Shown here in pieces: positions 56,518-64,000 of a DNA stretch of 64,000 nt (the stretch's first letter is position 1; each line of letters starts with the position of its first letter). The position numbers and the translations under genes were made by a program. The DNA comes from Amorphus coralli DSM 19760 (GTDB lineage: Bacteria; Pseudomonadota; Alphaproteobacteria; Rhizobiales; Amorphaceae). A model generated the notes under the pieces. That model saw only the letters and a program-made list of their open reading frames with translations, searched no databases and was not told the origin of the DNA. The stretch is taken from the NCBI RefSeq assembly GCF_000374525.1, contig NZ_KB894572.1, positions 248,001-312,000 of the forward strand. Direction: 5' to 3'.

Positions 56518-57603
56518 TCAGAGCCGTCCGAACCCCGGCGCCAGCAGGGTATCTGGCGTGACCGCCATGACCTTGAAGAGCTCACCCATCTGATCGACTG
56601 CGGCCAGCCTTGCCACATCGGCCTCGATCGCCCGGAAGCCCGCGGCGTCGCTCCCGGCGGCGAGCTTGTGCGCGCGTTCCACAAGGCCAAGCGCGAGCAG
56701 GAAGGCACCCTGGGTCACCGGTCCGTGCACAGCCGCACCACCACGACGCGCCGCTGCACCGAGGGCTGCGAAATTTACGTGCGTGGTGAGATCTGCTGCT
56801 CCGGGATCGGCGAGGGCGTCGACATGGGTGTGAGCGCGCAGGGCTTGCAGCGTATCGCCGATGCCAGGCCGCACATAGCCATAGTCGATGGTGAGCAACG
56901 CGCCGCCCTGGCGGGCAATCCGGCCGGCGAGGGTTTCCATGATGGCGTCGGCCACCGGCTGGACTTCCAGGACGGCGCCGTCCGGAGCGTCAGCGAATCC
57001 GGCGGTCATCGCCTCCGGCAGCGCTCCCGGACCGATGCCGAAGGCGAGCCGCCCGTTTTCGTCCAACCCCACGACTCGCTCGCGCCACGCGTCCTGTGCC
57101 CTGACGAACTGGTGCACCGGTAGGGCATCGAAGAACTCGTTTGCCACCACGAGCATCGGCCCGTCAGGCAGATCCTCGACCTGGTCGTGCCAGGTGAGGG
57201 GTCGCGGCGAGGCCTCGAGGGTGGTCTTCTGGGTCTGCCGCAGGACGGGGCTGGTTTCCACCAGCTCCACCGTCAGCGCATCCAGGAACGCTGGCCGGAG
57301 GGCGGCCACGCGCAGGATGTCGGCGGCAAGCGTGCCCCGGCCCGGTCCGAGTTCGACGAGCCGGACGGGGGAGGGCGCGCCGGCGGCTTCCCAGGTTGCG
57401 ATCAGCCATGCGCCGATCAGTTCGCCGAAGAGCTGCGACACCTCCGGTGCAGTGGTGAAGTCGCCATCCGCCCCGAACGGGACGCGCGTCATATAGTAGC
57501 CGTCCTGCGGGTCGCCGAGGCAGCGGGCCATAAAGTCGGCAACGGAGATCGGTCCGCTCGCGGCTATCTCAGCGGCGATGCGCTCGGCGAGTGGCTGGGT
57601 CAT
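56518..57603 (-). CDS. midA: Class I SAM-dependent methyltransferase MidA (NDUFAF7 family)
   Basis: The product is 361 residues. Motif I is VRLVELGPGRGTLAADILRVA. VANEFFDALPVHQFVRAQDAWRERVVGLDENG, LLTIDYGY and DLTTHVNFAALGAAA are family marks. Human NDUFAF7 methylates an arginine of the complex I subunit NDUFS2; a similar protein-arginine methylation is likely here. It overlaps lgt by four bases (ATGA). Confidence 0.9.
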   Translation of the reverse strand: MTQPLAERIAAEIAASGPISVADFMARCLGDPQDGYYMTRVPFGADGDFTTAPEVSQLFGELIGAWLIATWEAAGAPSPVRLVELGPGRGTLAADILRVAALRPAFLDALTVELVETSPVLRQTQKTTLEASPRPLTWHDQVEDLPDGPMLVVANEFFDALPVHQFVRAQDAWRERVVGLDENGRLAFGIGPGALPEAMTAGFADAPDGAVLEVQPVADAIMETLAGRIARQGGALLTIDYGYVRPGIGDTLQALRAHTHVDALADPGAADLTTHVNFAALGAAARRGGAAVHGPVTQGAFLLALGLVERAHKLAAGSDAAGFRAIEADVARLAAVDQMGELFKVMAVTPDTLLAPGFGRL

Positions 57604-58442
57604 GCGCGGGGTGCCGCATCGCCTGCGTCCCGACGAGAGAGGGCGCGCCAGATCGCCCAGGTTCCAGCAACGATCATCGGGATGGAAAGAACCGCACCCA
57701 TGGTCAGTCCGCCCGGCAGAAAGCCGATCTGGGCGTCCGGCATGCGGAACTGTTCGGCGATGGTTCGGGCCACCGCGTAGCCGATCATGAAGATGCCGGC
57801 GGTGAGGCCGGGCCGCTTGAGCGCGAGGAAGTGGTGGGTGGCGATGCGCAGGGCGATGAAGAGCAGCACGCCCTCCAGCGCCGCCTCATAGAGCTGGCTC
57901 GGGTGGCGCGGCTCAGGGCCAGCGCCGGGAAACACCATCGCCCAGCCCACTTCGGTGGGCCGACCCCAGAGCTCGCCGTTCACGAAGTTGGCGATGCGGC
58001 CGAAGAAGACGCCGATCGGCGTGGACGCGGCAACGAGGTCGAAGAGCGTCCAGGTCGGGACCTTCCGGACCCGTGCGAAGGCGATCATCGCCACGATCAC
58101 GCCGACCAGCCCGCCATGGAAGGACATGCCGCCCTCCCAGATGCGCAGGGCCTCAAGCGGGTGCTCGAGATAATAGGCGGAGTTGTAGACCGTGACGAAG
58201 CCGAGCCGGCCCCCGACGACGATGCCGACGGTTGCCCACAGGACGAAGTCGTCGATCTCGGTGCGGGAGGGGCGGGCCTGGGCGCCTGCCCAGAGCCGGT
58301 TGTTGGCGCAGAGGCTTCGAATATACCACCAGCCCAGCAGAATGCCGGCGATGTAGGCGAGCGCGTACCAACGCAGGGCGAACGGCCCGAACTCGATCAG
58401 AACCGGATCGATCGTCGGATAGGGGATGACGAAAACGGGCAT
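57600..58442 (-). CDS. lgt: Prolipoprotein diacylglyceryl transferase
   Basis: The product is 280 residues with about seven helices. It begins PVFVIPYPTIDPVLIEFGPFALRWYALAYIAGILLGWWY. The Lgt signature GVFFGRIANFVNGELWGRPTEVGWAMVF and the essential HPSQLYEA are present. It transfers diacylglycerol to lipobox cysteines, as needed for the several lipoproteins in this window. The start was set at MPVFVIPYP; the ATG 29 codons upstream is not family-like. Confidence 0.96.
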   Translation of the reverse strand: MPVFVIPYPTIDPVLIEFGPFALRWYALAYIAGILLGWWYIRSLCANNRLWAGAQARPSRTEIDDFVLWATVGIVVGGRLGFVTVYNSAYYLEHPLEALRIWEGGMSFHGGLVGVIVAMIAFARVRKVPTWTLFDLVAASTPIGVFFGRIANFVNGELWGRPTEVGWAMVFPGAGPEPRHPSQLYEAALEGVLLFIALRIATHHFLALKRPGLTAGIFMIGYAVARTIAEQFRMPDAQIGFLPGGLTMGAVLSIPMIVAGTWAIWRALSRRDAGDAAPRA

Positions 58443-58622
58443 GGGCGGGCGTCCGTGGCGGATTGCATCGCGACCGGCCCGCGTGCAGCGCCGGTCGGCC
58501 GGGCGGACAGTGGGCAGAGGCTCGCACACGCGTCAAGACGCACCGATCGGCCTTGTTCCGGCGATCCGCCATCCCCATAGTCATGCTGACTCCGCGATGC
58601 GTTTCAGACAGCAAGGTGCGCC

Positions 58623-58937
58623 ATGACCCAGGGATCCAACCGGTTCTTCGACGATTTCTCCAAGCTGGCCACCGATGCCGGCGCGGTGGCGCAGTCCTTC
58701 CGTCGCGAGGCGGAAACGGCGATGCGTGCCCAGGCGGAGCGCTTCCTGTCTGACATGGACCTCGTCCAGCGCGACGAGCACGAAGCCGTGAAACACATGG
58801 CCGCGAGCGCCCGCGACGAAGTCGAGGCGCTGCAGACGAGGATCGCGTCCCTTGAGGCGCGGATCGCCACGCTGGAGGCTCGTTCCGGCGGCGCCTCCGG
58901 CCCTTCCGGGGACGCTCCGTCCACTCCTTCCGAGTAA
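58623..58937 (+). CDS. ubiK: Accessory factor UbiK family (BMFP-domain) protein
   Basis: The product is 104 residues, nearly all helical. NRFFDDFSKLATDAGAVAQSFRREAETAMRAQAERFLSDMDLVQRDEHEAVKHMAASARDEVEALQTRIASLEARI is the BMFP/UbiK pattern, a coiled-coil trimer that assists aerobic ubiquinone synthesis in E. coli. The C-terminal 17 residues are Ser/Pro/Gly-rich. It is divergent from lgt. Confidence 0.82.
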   Translation: MTQGSNRFFDDFSKLATDAGAVAQSFRREAETAMRAQAERFLSDMDLVQRDEHEAVKHMAASARDEVEALQTRIASLEARIATLEARSGGASGPSGDAPSTPSE

Positions 58938-59122
58938 GGCCGGCTCGCCGAGCGGCGTTTGCGTCGATATACTCGAACCGTTAGAGATTCGCGTGTCGCG
59001 CAGCTTGCGCCTCAAGGGACGCGAGGCCTTCGCGCCGCCGCCGACGAGCCCTGTTTGCGCCCCTATCTGGGAGGCCGCACCCGCCTTCGTCTCTCCCGCC
59101 ACGGCACCCGCGAGGATCGGTC

Positions 59123-59623
59123 ATGACCTTCATCGACATTGAGTTGGAGCGCGCAAGCAACCCGGTCGACCAGATCGAGCATATCGCCGTCTCGAACGAC
59201 TGGCTGTTCGACCGGTCCGGCGATGACGAAATCACCATCTCGATCGCCGGGCACTGGTGCGACTACCACGTCTCCTTTACATGGATGGACGAGTTCGAGG
59301 CGCTGCATCTGGCGGCCGCCTTCGACCTCAAGGTGACCGAGCCGCGCTACACCGAGGTGGTCCGCCTGCTGGCGCTGGTGAACGAGCGCATGTGGATGGG
59401 CCATTTCGATCTCTGGAGTAAGGAAGGCGTGGTGATCTACCGGCACGCCCAGCTTCTCGCCGGCGAGGTCCATCCGACCTCCGCCCAGATTGAAGGCATG
59501 CTCGCCCACGCCATCGAAATGTGCGAGCGCCACTATCAGGCCTTCCAGTTCGTCGTCTGGGCCGGCAAGTCCGCCAGCGAGGCGCTCGACACGGCCCTGT
59601 TCGAGACCGCGGGCGAGGCATGA
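59123..59623 (+). CDS. YbjN domain-containing protein
   Basis: The product is 166 residues. IEHIAVSNDWLFDRSGDDEITISIAGHWCDYHVSFTWMDEFEALHLAAAFDLKV and LLALVNERMWMGHFDLWSKEGVVIYRHAQLL match the YbjN/type III chaperone-like fold of alphaproteobacteria. Function unknown. Its stop overlaps the proC start (ATGA), so the two are coupled, a common arrangement. Confidence 0.82.
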   Translation: MTFIDIELERASNPVDQIEHIAVSNDWLFDRSGDDEITISIAGHWCDYHVSFTWMDEFEALHLAAAFDLKVTEPRYTEVVRLLALVNERMWMGHFDLWSKEGVVIYRHAQLLAGEVHPTSAQIEGMLAHAIEMCERHYQAFQFVVWAGKSASEALDTALFETAGEA

Positions 59624-60435
59624 TCGACACCGCGACCCGTCCGATCGTGCTGGTTGGCGCCGGCAAGATGGGCGGCGCCATGCTGGCCGGCTGGGCGGCG
59701 AGGCCACCCGGGGCGCCGGTGATGGTGGTCGATCCGGCCGTCTCCGACGAGGTCGCGGCCAGCGCGGCGCAGCTCGGGGCACGGCTTGCCTCCGAGCCGC
59801 CCGCCGACACGAAGGCCGGCGTTCTGATCCTGGCGGTAAAGCCGCAGATGATGGGCGACGTGCTGCCAGCCCTCGCGGCGATGCGCGACGCGAACACGAC
59901 CGTCGTTTCCGTTGCCGCCGGCATCACCGTCGCCACCCTGGAGGCGGCCCTCGGCGAGGGGCCGGTGGTGCGCACCATACCCAACACGCCGTCGCAGATC
60001 GGCCGCGGCGTTACCGTCTGTTTCGGCAACGCCGCCGTGGACGATGAGCGAAGGCAGGCGGCCACCGAACTGCTTGGCGCCATCGGCATGGTCGAGTGGG
60101 TGGACGACGAAGGCCTGATCGATTCCGCCACCGCCGTCTCCGGCTCCGGCCCGGCCTACGTGTTTCACATGGTGGAGTGTCTGGCGGAGGCGGGCCGCAA
60201 GGTCGGGCTTCCGGAAGATCTCGCCATGCGAATTGCCCGGGGTACGGTCTCGGGCGCTGGCGCGTTGCTCGATGCCAGCGATGCGGAGGCCGAAACCCTG
60301 CGCCGCAACGTGACCTCGCCCGGTGGCACCACGGCCGCGGCGCTCGGCGTGCTGATGAACGACGCAGCGATGGAGAAACTCTTCGTTGCCGCAGTTGACG
60401 CCGCCAGGATCCGCGCCCGGGAACTGGGGAGCTAG
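59620..60435 (+). CDS. proC: Pyrroline-5-carboxylate reductase
   Basis: The 271-residue product performs the last step of proline synthesis. The NADPH motif is IVLVGAGKMGGAMLAGW. AVKPQMMGDVLPAL, VRTIPNTPSQIGRGVTVCF and the C-terminal signature in TSPGGTTAAALGVL are typical ProC. The start overlaps the ybjN-like gene by four bases; longer readings would lie inside that gene. Confidence 0.95.
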   Translation: MIDTATRPIVLVGAGKMGGAMLAGWAARPPGAPVMVVDPAVSDEVAASAAQLGARLASEPPADTKAGVLILAVKPQMMGDVLPALAAMRDANTTVVSVAAGITVATLEAALGEGPVVRTIPNTPSQIGRGVTVCFGNAAVDDERRQAATELLGAIGMVEWVDDEGLIDSATAVSGSGPAYVFHMVECLAEAGRKVGLPEDLAMRIARGTVSGAGALLDASDAEAETLRRNVTSPGGTTAAALGVLMNDAAMEKLFVAAVDAARIRARELGS

Positions 60436-60552
60436 TCCGCCAGGTCGAGTGGGCTTGCCTGTCGCATTGGATTCACAGCCCGGGTTCCTATCTCATTGAA
60501 CAGACGCGGCCCGCTCGATGCGGCGTGCCGTCTTGCGAGAAGGGAGTTCGTC

Positions 60553-61218
60553 ATGGCCACCAAGCAGCAGCGCCAGAGCGTCATCACCGCCTTCCTCGAT
60601 CTCCTGTCGCAAAAACCCTTCGCCGAGATCGGACTCGACGAAATCGCGGAGCGGGCGTCCGTGTCGCTGGCCGAGCTGCGGGGGATGTTCGACACCAAGC
60701 TTGCGATCTACGAGGCGTTCGTCCGTGACGTGGACGAGGCCGTGCTCGCCGAGGATGTTTCCGACATGGCCGACGAGCCGCCGCGCGAACGCCTGTTCGA
60801 CGTGCTCATGCGGCGGCTGGATGTGCTGCGGCCACACCGCGCTGCGCTCCACGGTCTGTTCCGGTCGGTGCGGCAGGACCCGCTGCTTGCCGCCAGCATC
60901 AACCGGATCGGCCTCGTCTCCCAACGCTGGATGCTGACGGCGGCGGGGATCCGGTTCGAGGGGTTGCTCGGGGCCGCGGTCACCCAGGGACTCGTGGTGT
61001 CGTTCGCCCGCGTGTTGCGGGTCTTCGTCAACGAGGCGGATGAGGGGATGCCGCGCACCATGGCCGCGCTCGACAAGGAGCTGCGCCGTGCGCAAAGCTC
61101 CTTCGAGCGGCTGGAGCGTCTCGGTCGCGTGTTGCGGCGTCCGCCCCGTCGGCGCTGGCCGGAGCGCCGTCCCACGGATCCGGTTGTCTCGGACGTTGCG
61201 ACGGAAGAGCCCATCTGA
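60553..61218 (+). CDS. TetR-family transcriptional regulator
   Basis: The product is 221 residues. The HTH is RQSVITAFLDLLSQKPFAEIGLDEIAERASVSLAELRGMFDTKLAIYEAFVRD, close to TetR although the usual Y-x-Y-F is MFDTK. The rest is a helical ligand domain. The C-terminal 40 residues are Arg-rich. Targets are unknown. GGGAG lies seven bases before the ATG; an upstream in-frame ATG was not chosen. Confidence 0.8.
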   Translation: MATKQQRQSVITAFLDLLSQKPFAEIGLDEIAERASVSLAELRGMFDTKLAIYEAFVRDVDEAVLAEDVSDMADEPPRERLFDVLMRRLDVLRPHRAALHGLFRSVRQDPLLAASINRIGLVSQRWMLTAAGIRFEGLLGAAVTQGLVVSFARVLRVFVNEADEGMPRTMAALDKELRRAQSSFERLERLGRVLRRPPRRRWPERRPTDPVVSDVATEEPI

Positions 61219-61325
61219 GTTTGGCCGAAGCCGCCGCGCTTGTCGCGTGGCCGGCGGATCGGCTACCCCGGGGCTCCCGCTTGCACGGAATGTGCTGCGC
61301 GCCACAGCATGGAAAGGGAGCTGCG

Positions 61326-61685
61326 ATGAGCCAGGCCGAAACCCCGTCAGGCACGATTTCCTTCGACGACTTCCTGAAGGTCGACGTGCGCGCCGGCACC
61401 ATCGTGGAAGCCGCGCCCTTCCCGGAGGCGCGCAAACCGGCGATCAAGCTCATGATCGACTTCGGTCCGGAGATCGGGCTGAAAAAGTCGTCCGCTCAGA
61501 TCACCGAGCACTACGCGCCGGAGGAACTGGTCGGCAAGCAGGTGATGGCGGTGGTCAATTTCCCGCCGCGCCAGATCGGCCCGATCCGCTCCGAGGTCCT
61601 GACCCTCGGCTTCCCGGACGAAGAGGGCAACGTGGTTCTCGCCGGCATCGACAAGCGCGTCCCGAACGGGGGCAAGCTGTTCTGA
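61326..61685 (+). CDS. csaA: tRNA-binding protein CsaA
   Basis: The product is 119 residues. FLKVDVRAGTIVEAAPFPEARKPAIKLMIDFGPEIGLKKSSAQITEHYAPEELVGKQVMAVVNFPPRQIGPIRSEVLTLGF is the OB-fold of CsaA, a dimeric tRNA-binding protein with chaperone-like activity. GGGAG lies about seven bases before the ATG. It faces the sensor kinase gene convergently with a ten-base gap. Confidence 0.9.
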   Translation: MSQAETPSGTISFDDFLKVDVRAGTIVEAAPFPEARKPAIKLMIDFGPEIGLKKSSAQITEHYAPEELVGKQVMAVVNFPPRQIGPIRSEVLTLGFPDEEGNVVLAGIDKRVPNGGKLF

Positions 61686-61694
61686 CCCCGCCTC

Positions 61695-63101
61695 TTATGC
61701 CGGCAGGTGGATGCGGGCCCTGAGGCCGCCGAGCGGCGAGTCCGTCAGCAGGATGTCGCCGCCGTGGCCGCGCACCGTGTCGCGGGCGATCGCCAGCCCG
61801 AGCCCCGTGCCGCCGAGATCCTGGTTGCGGGCCGTGTCGAGGCGGAAAAAGGGTCGGAACACATCCTCGCGCGACTGCGCGGGAATGCCCGGCCCGTCGT
61901 CGTCGATGGAGATGGTCACCCAGCCTTCCGTGTTGCGCGCCGAGATCTCCACCGTTTTGCCATAGCGGGCGGCGTTGACCACCAGGTTCTGGATGCCCCG
62001 ACGCAAAGCGTTCGGTTTCGCCTCGATGTCACGGTCGCCTTCAAATCGCACGGTCGTTTTCGCGCCGCGCCGCCGTGCCTCCACGGCCAGGTCCTCGACA
62101 AGCTCCGACAGGTCGATGGTCTCGGACGCTTCCTCGATGTCGGTGCGTGCGAAAGCCAGATAGTCCTCCAGCATCGCCTGCATGGCGTCGACATCCTTCT
62201 TGAGCGCCTCCGTCTCTTCTCCGTCGCCGAGAAAGGCGAGTTCCAGCTTGAAGCGCGTTAGGATGGTGCGCAGGTCATGGGAGACGCCCGCCAGCATCGC
62301 CGTGCGCTGCTCCATCTGCCGCTCGATGCGCCGCCGCATCTCGATGAAGGCGCGCGAGGCCTGCCGGACCTCCGTGGCGCCACGTGGCCGGAACCCGGTG
62401 ATGGGCCGACCGCGTCCGAAGCTTTCCGCCGCGTCGGCCAGCCGCTGGATCGGACGGATCTGGTTGCGCAGGAACAGGGCAGCGATGGAAAGCAGCACCA
62501 CCGAGGTGCCGGCCATCCACACCAGCGTGATGTGGGAGTTGGTGGCGTAGGCCTGGCTACGCCGGACCACCGCCGTGAACACGCCCGCGTTCAGCTTGAT
62601 CTGGATCTCGACGAATTTTTCCTCGTTGACGATCTCGATGGCGAAGGGCTTGCCGACCCGGTCGCGGATGGCGCTGGAGAGCGTCCGGTCAAGCAGCGAA
62701 AAAAACGGTTTCGGCATCGGCGGCGGCAGTTTGCCGTCCGGCTCCAGGCTCGCGAACACGAACAGCGAGCGAGCTGCCGTGGCCACCACCGCCTGCGCCT
62801 CCGATGGGCTCGGCGCGCGCTCGATGAGTTCGACAATGGTGGCGACCTCGGCCGCCGTCGTCTCAGACAGCCGGTCGGTCACGTTCTGCCAGTGGCGGTT
62901 CAGGAACACGAACGCCACGACCGACTGCAGGAGCACCATCGGAATGATGACGATGAGCAGCGAACGCGCGAACAGCCGCTTGGGCATCTGGCGCCGCAGC
63001 CAGCGTCCGACCGGCGGCGGCAAGCCGCCGGACCGCAGCACCCGCTGCCAGAGCGGACGTTCCGGCAGATCCGCTTCAGTGGTGTCGTCGAGCGTGGCCA
63101 T
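61695..63101 (-). CDS. Sensor histidine kinase, EnvZ-like
   Basis: The product is 468 residues. An N-terminal helix (near 40-60) and a second (near 190-210, VWMAGTSVVLLSIAALFL) enclose a periplasmic sensor of about 120 residues. HAMP follows, then HisKA with the phospho-His in GVSHDLRTILTRFKLEL, and an ATPase domain with NLVVNAARYG, DDGPGIP and GGTGLGLAIARDTVRGHGG. It pairs with the response regulator 128 bases upstream. It begins MATLDDTTEAD; an earlier ATG is not supported. The signal sensed is unknown. Confidence 0.9.
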   Translation of the reverse strand: MATLDDTTEADLPERPLWQRVLRSGGLPPPVGRWLRRQMPKRLFARSLLIVIIPMVLLQSVVAFVFLNRHWQNVTDRLSETTAAEVATIVELIERAPSPSEAQAVVATAARSLFVFASLEPDGKLPPPMPKPFFSLLDRTLSSAIRDRVGKPFAIEIVNEEKFVEIQIKLNAGVFTAVVRRSQAYATNSHITLVWMAGTSVVLLSIAALFLRNQIRPIQRLADAAESFGRGRPITGFRPRGATEVRQASRAFIEMRRRIERQMEQRTAMLAGVSHDLRTILTRFKLELAFLGDGEETEALKKDVDAMQAMLEDYLAFARTDIEEASETIDLSELVEDLAVEARRRGAKTTVRFEGDRDIEAKPNALRRGIQNLVVNAARYGKTVEISARNTEGWVTISIDDDGPGIPAQSREDVFRPFFRLDTARNQDLGGTGLGLAIARDTVRGHGGDILLTDSPLGGLRARIHLPA

Positions 63102-63229
63102 TGCGCGCCTTGCTGTCTGGGGGACGGGGCGCGTGCAACGCATGCCGGTCCACCCGTCCGAACCTGTCATTCAGCAGCCAATCTGGGCGATTTCGCGGGC
63201 ACGCCCCACACGGCCTGCAGTGCCGCCTT

Positions 63230-63937
63230 TCAGTCGCGCGGATCGGCCATCAGCCGGTAACCGACCCCGCGGATGGTCTGCAGGTAACGCGGATTGGCCG
63301 GATCGACTTCGATCTTGCGTCGCAGCCGATTGATCTGCACGTCGACGGTCCGTTCGCTCATCTTCGCCTCATCGGTGATGAGCAGGTGACGGGCGATGGT
63401 CTCGCCGGGCTGCTGCGAGAACGCCTTCATCAAGGTGCGCTCCCTGTCCGTCAGCCTCACCACCTCGGCGCCGTTGCGCAGCTCCTCGCGCTCGATGTCG
63501 AACACGAAGGTGCCGAAAGCCACCGCCGAGTGCCACTGCTTCTGCGTCCCGCCGGCGCGCTTCAAGGCACGGGCGATCCTGAGCACCAGTTCGCGCGGCT
63601 CGAACGGCTTGGTCAGATAGTCGTCGGCGCCGAGCTCGAAACCATTGATGCGGTCGTCACTCTCGCCGCGCGCGGTCAGCATGATCACCGGGATCTCCGT
63701 GCCGGCGAGCGTGGAGTTCAAAAGATCGAAGCCGCTCTCGCCTGGCATCATCACGTCGAGGATCACGAGGTCGAAGGCGAAGGTCTGCAGCTTGCGTCGG
63801 GCTTCGGTTGCATCGGCCGCCTCGCTGACCCGGTAGCCCTCACCGGTGAGGTAGCGGTTGAGCAGACTGCGGATCCGGCTGTCGTCGTCGACGATCAGCA
63901 GGTGGGCGGCATCGTCGCTTGGCATCGCCTGGGTCAT
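63230..63937 (-). CDS. OmpR-family response regulator
   Basis: The product is 235 residues. The receiver domain has LLIVDDDSRIRSLL, the phospho-acceptor Asp in LVILDVMMPGESG, and the Lys in DYLTKPFEP. The C-terminal winged helix includes RLTDRERTLMKAFSQQPGETIARHLLI and ERTVDVQINRLRRKIEVDPANPRYLQTIRGVGYRL. It overlaps the upstream gene by ATGA. A MarR gene followed by an OmpR-type regulator recalls PetP-PetR of Rhodobacter. Targets are unknown. Confidence 0.93.
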   Translation of the reverse strand: MTQAMPSDDAAHLLIVDDDSRIRSLLNRYLTGEGYRVSEAADATEARRKLQTFAFDLVILDVMMPGESGFDLLNSTLAGTEIPVIMLTARGESDDRINGFELGADDYLTKPFEPRELVLRIARALKRAGGTQKQWHSAVAFGTFVFDIEREELRNGAEVVRLTDRERTLMKAFSQQPGETIARHLLITDEAKMSERTVDVQINRLRRKIEVDPANPRYLQTIRGVGYRLMADPRD

Positions 63938-64000
63938 GATCCGCGCCTCCTCGCCGTCAGGCGCGCCACTTCCGCCCGCTCGTCTGGATCGACGAGGTCG
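63934..64000 (-). CDS. C-terminal end of an upstream gene, probably MarR family
   Basis: Only 21 residues and the stop are inside the window: DLVDPDERAEVARLTARRRGS. The stop codon overlaps the response-regulator start (ATGA). The segment looks like the last helix of a MarR-type regulator, as in PetP-PetR-like pairs. Identification is weak because so little is present. Confidence 0.45.
   Translation of the reverse strand, partial: DLVDPDERAEVARLTARRRGS

Overview
This is a GC-rich chromosomal stretch from an alphaproteobacterium, most likely of the Hyphomicrobiales (Rhizobiales). The evidence is a divergent fabA/irr pair, recA behind a GAAC-N7-GAAC SOS box, the lgt-midA-pgeF run, dnaK-dnaJ-pmtA-hslVU, usg, the DUF1192/quinone oxidoreductase/DUF1013 (TrcR) neighbourhood, an Omp19-like inhibitor lipoprotein and a CtrA-type box. 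I saw no rRNA, tRNA, CRISPR array, transposase or phage genes. The window is almost entirely genes. It starts inside fabA and ends inside a probable MarR gene, both on the minus strand.

Layout. 1-6.3 kb: fabA (partial), irr, an SH3 protein, a D-2-hydroxyacid dehydrogenase, a GNAT acetyltransferase, an inhibitor lipoprotein, an AhpD-like protein and a DUF2254 membrane protein. 6.3-12 kb: recA, alaS and a voltage-gated K+ channel with a cyclic-nucleotide-like domain. 12-20 kb: leuA with an unannotated leucine-rich leader peptide, an MHS transporter, icd, a cyclopropane-synthase-like methyltransferase, a hexapeptide acetyltransferase and a Tat-exported multicopper oxidase. 20-31 kb: groESL (CIRCE plus an RpoH-like promoter), usg, a PH-domain protein, a zinc-ribbon membrane protein, hslVU, pmtA, dnaJ and dnaK (RpoH-like promoter).

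31-49 kb is the most distinctive part. It holds alkB, a small secreted protein, a TRAP transporter (dctPQM), a branched-chain-type ABC transporter (livHMGF, with no binding protein) and an aryl-CoA catabolic cluster. That cluster has a flavin monooxygenase/Old Yellow Enzyme fusion of the 2-aminobenzoyl-CoA monooxygenase/reductase or salicylyl-CoA 5-hydroxylase type. With it are an SDR, a MarR regulator, an enoyl-CoA hydratase, an acyl-CoA dehydrogenase, a benzoate-CoA-ligase-type enzyme and a Rid-family protein. Two intergenic regions 7.6 kb apart, one before dctP and one between the monooxygenase and the SDR-MarR operon, share a near-identical palindrome. I read this as one MarR regulon that couples uptake to catabolism, probably of anthranilate or a related aryl acid. 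The Rid protein has Met where canonical RidA has its substrate-carboxylate-binding Arg, which fits a CoA-thioester enamine substrate.

49-64 kb: an alpha/beta hydrolase, DUF1192, a quinone oxidoreductase, a 54-residue conserved protein, trcR, prs, a lipoprotein, an M24-fold protein without metal ligands, pgeF, midA, lgt, ubiK, a YbjN protein, proC, a TetR regulator, csaA and an EnvZ/OmpR-like two-component system preceded by a MarR-like gene.

Other non-coding signals are five alternating TGTTGCG boxes between fabA and irr, a minus-strand terminator with stacked hairpins after the Rid gene (candidate sRNA) next to a perfect CtrA-type box, and two rhizobial-type intergenic repeat fragments.
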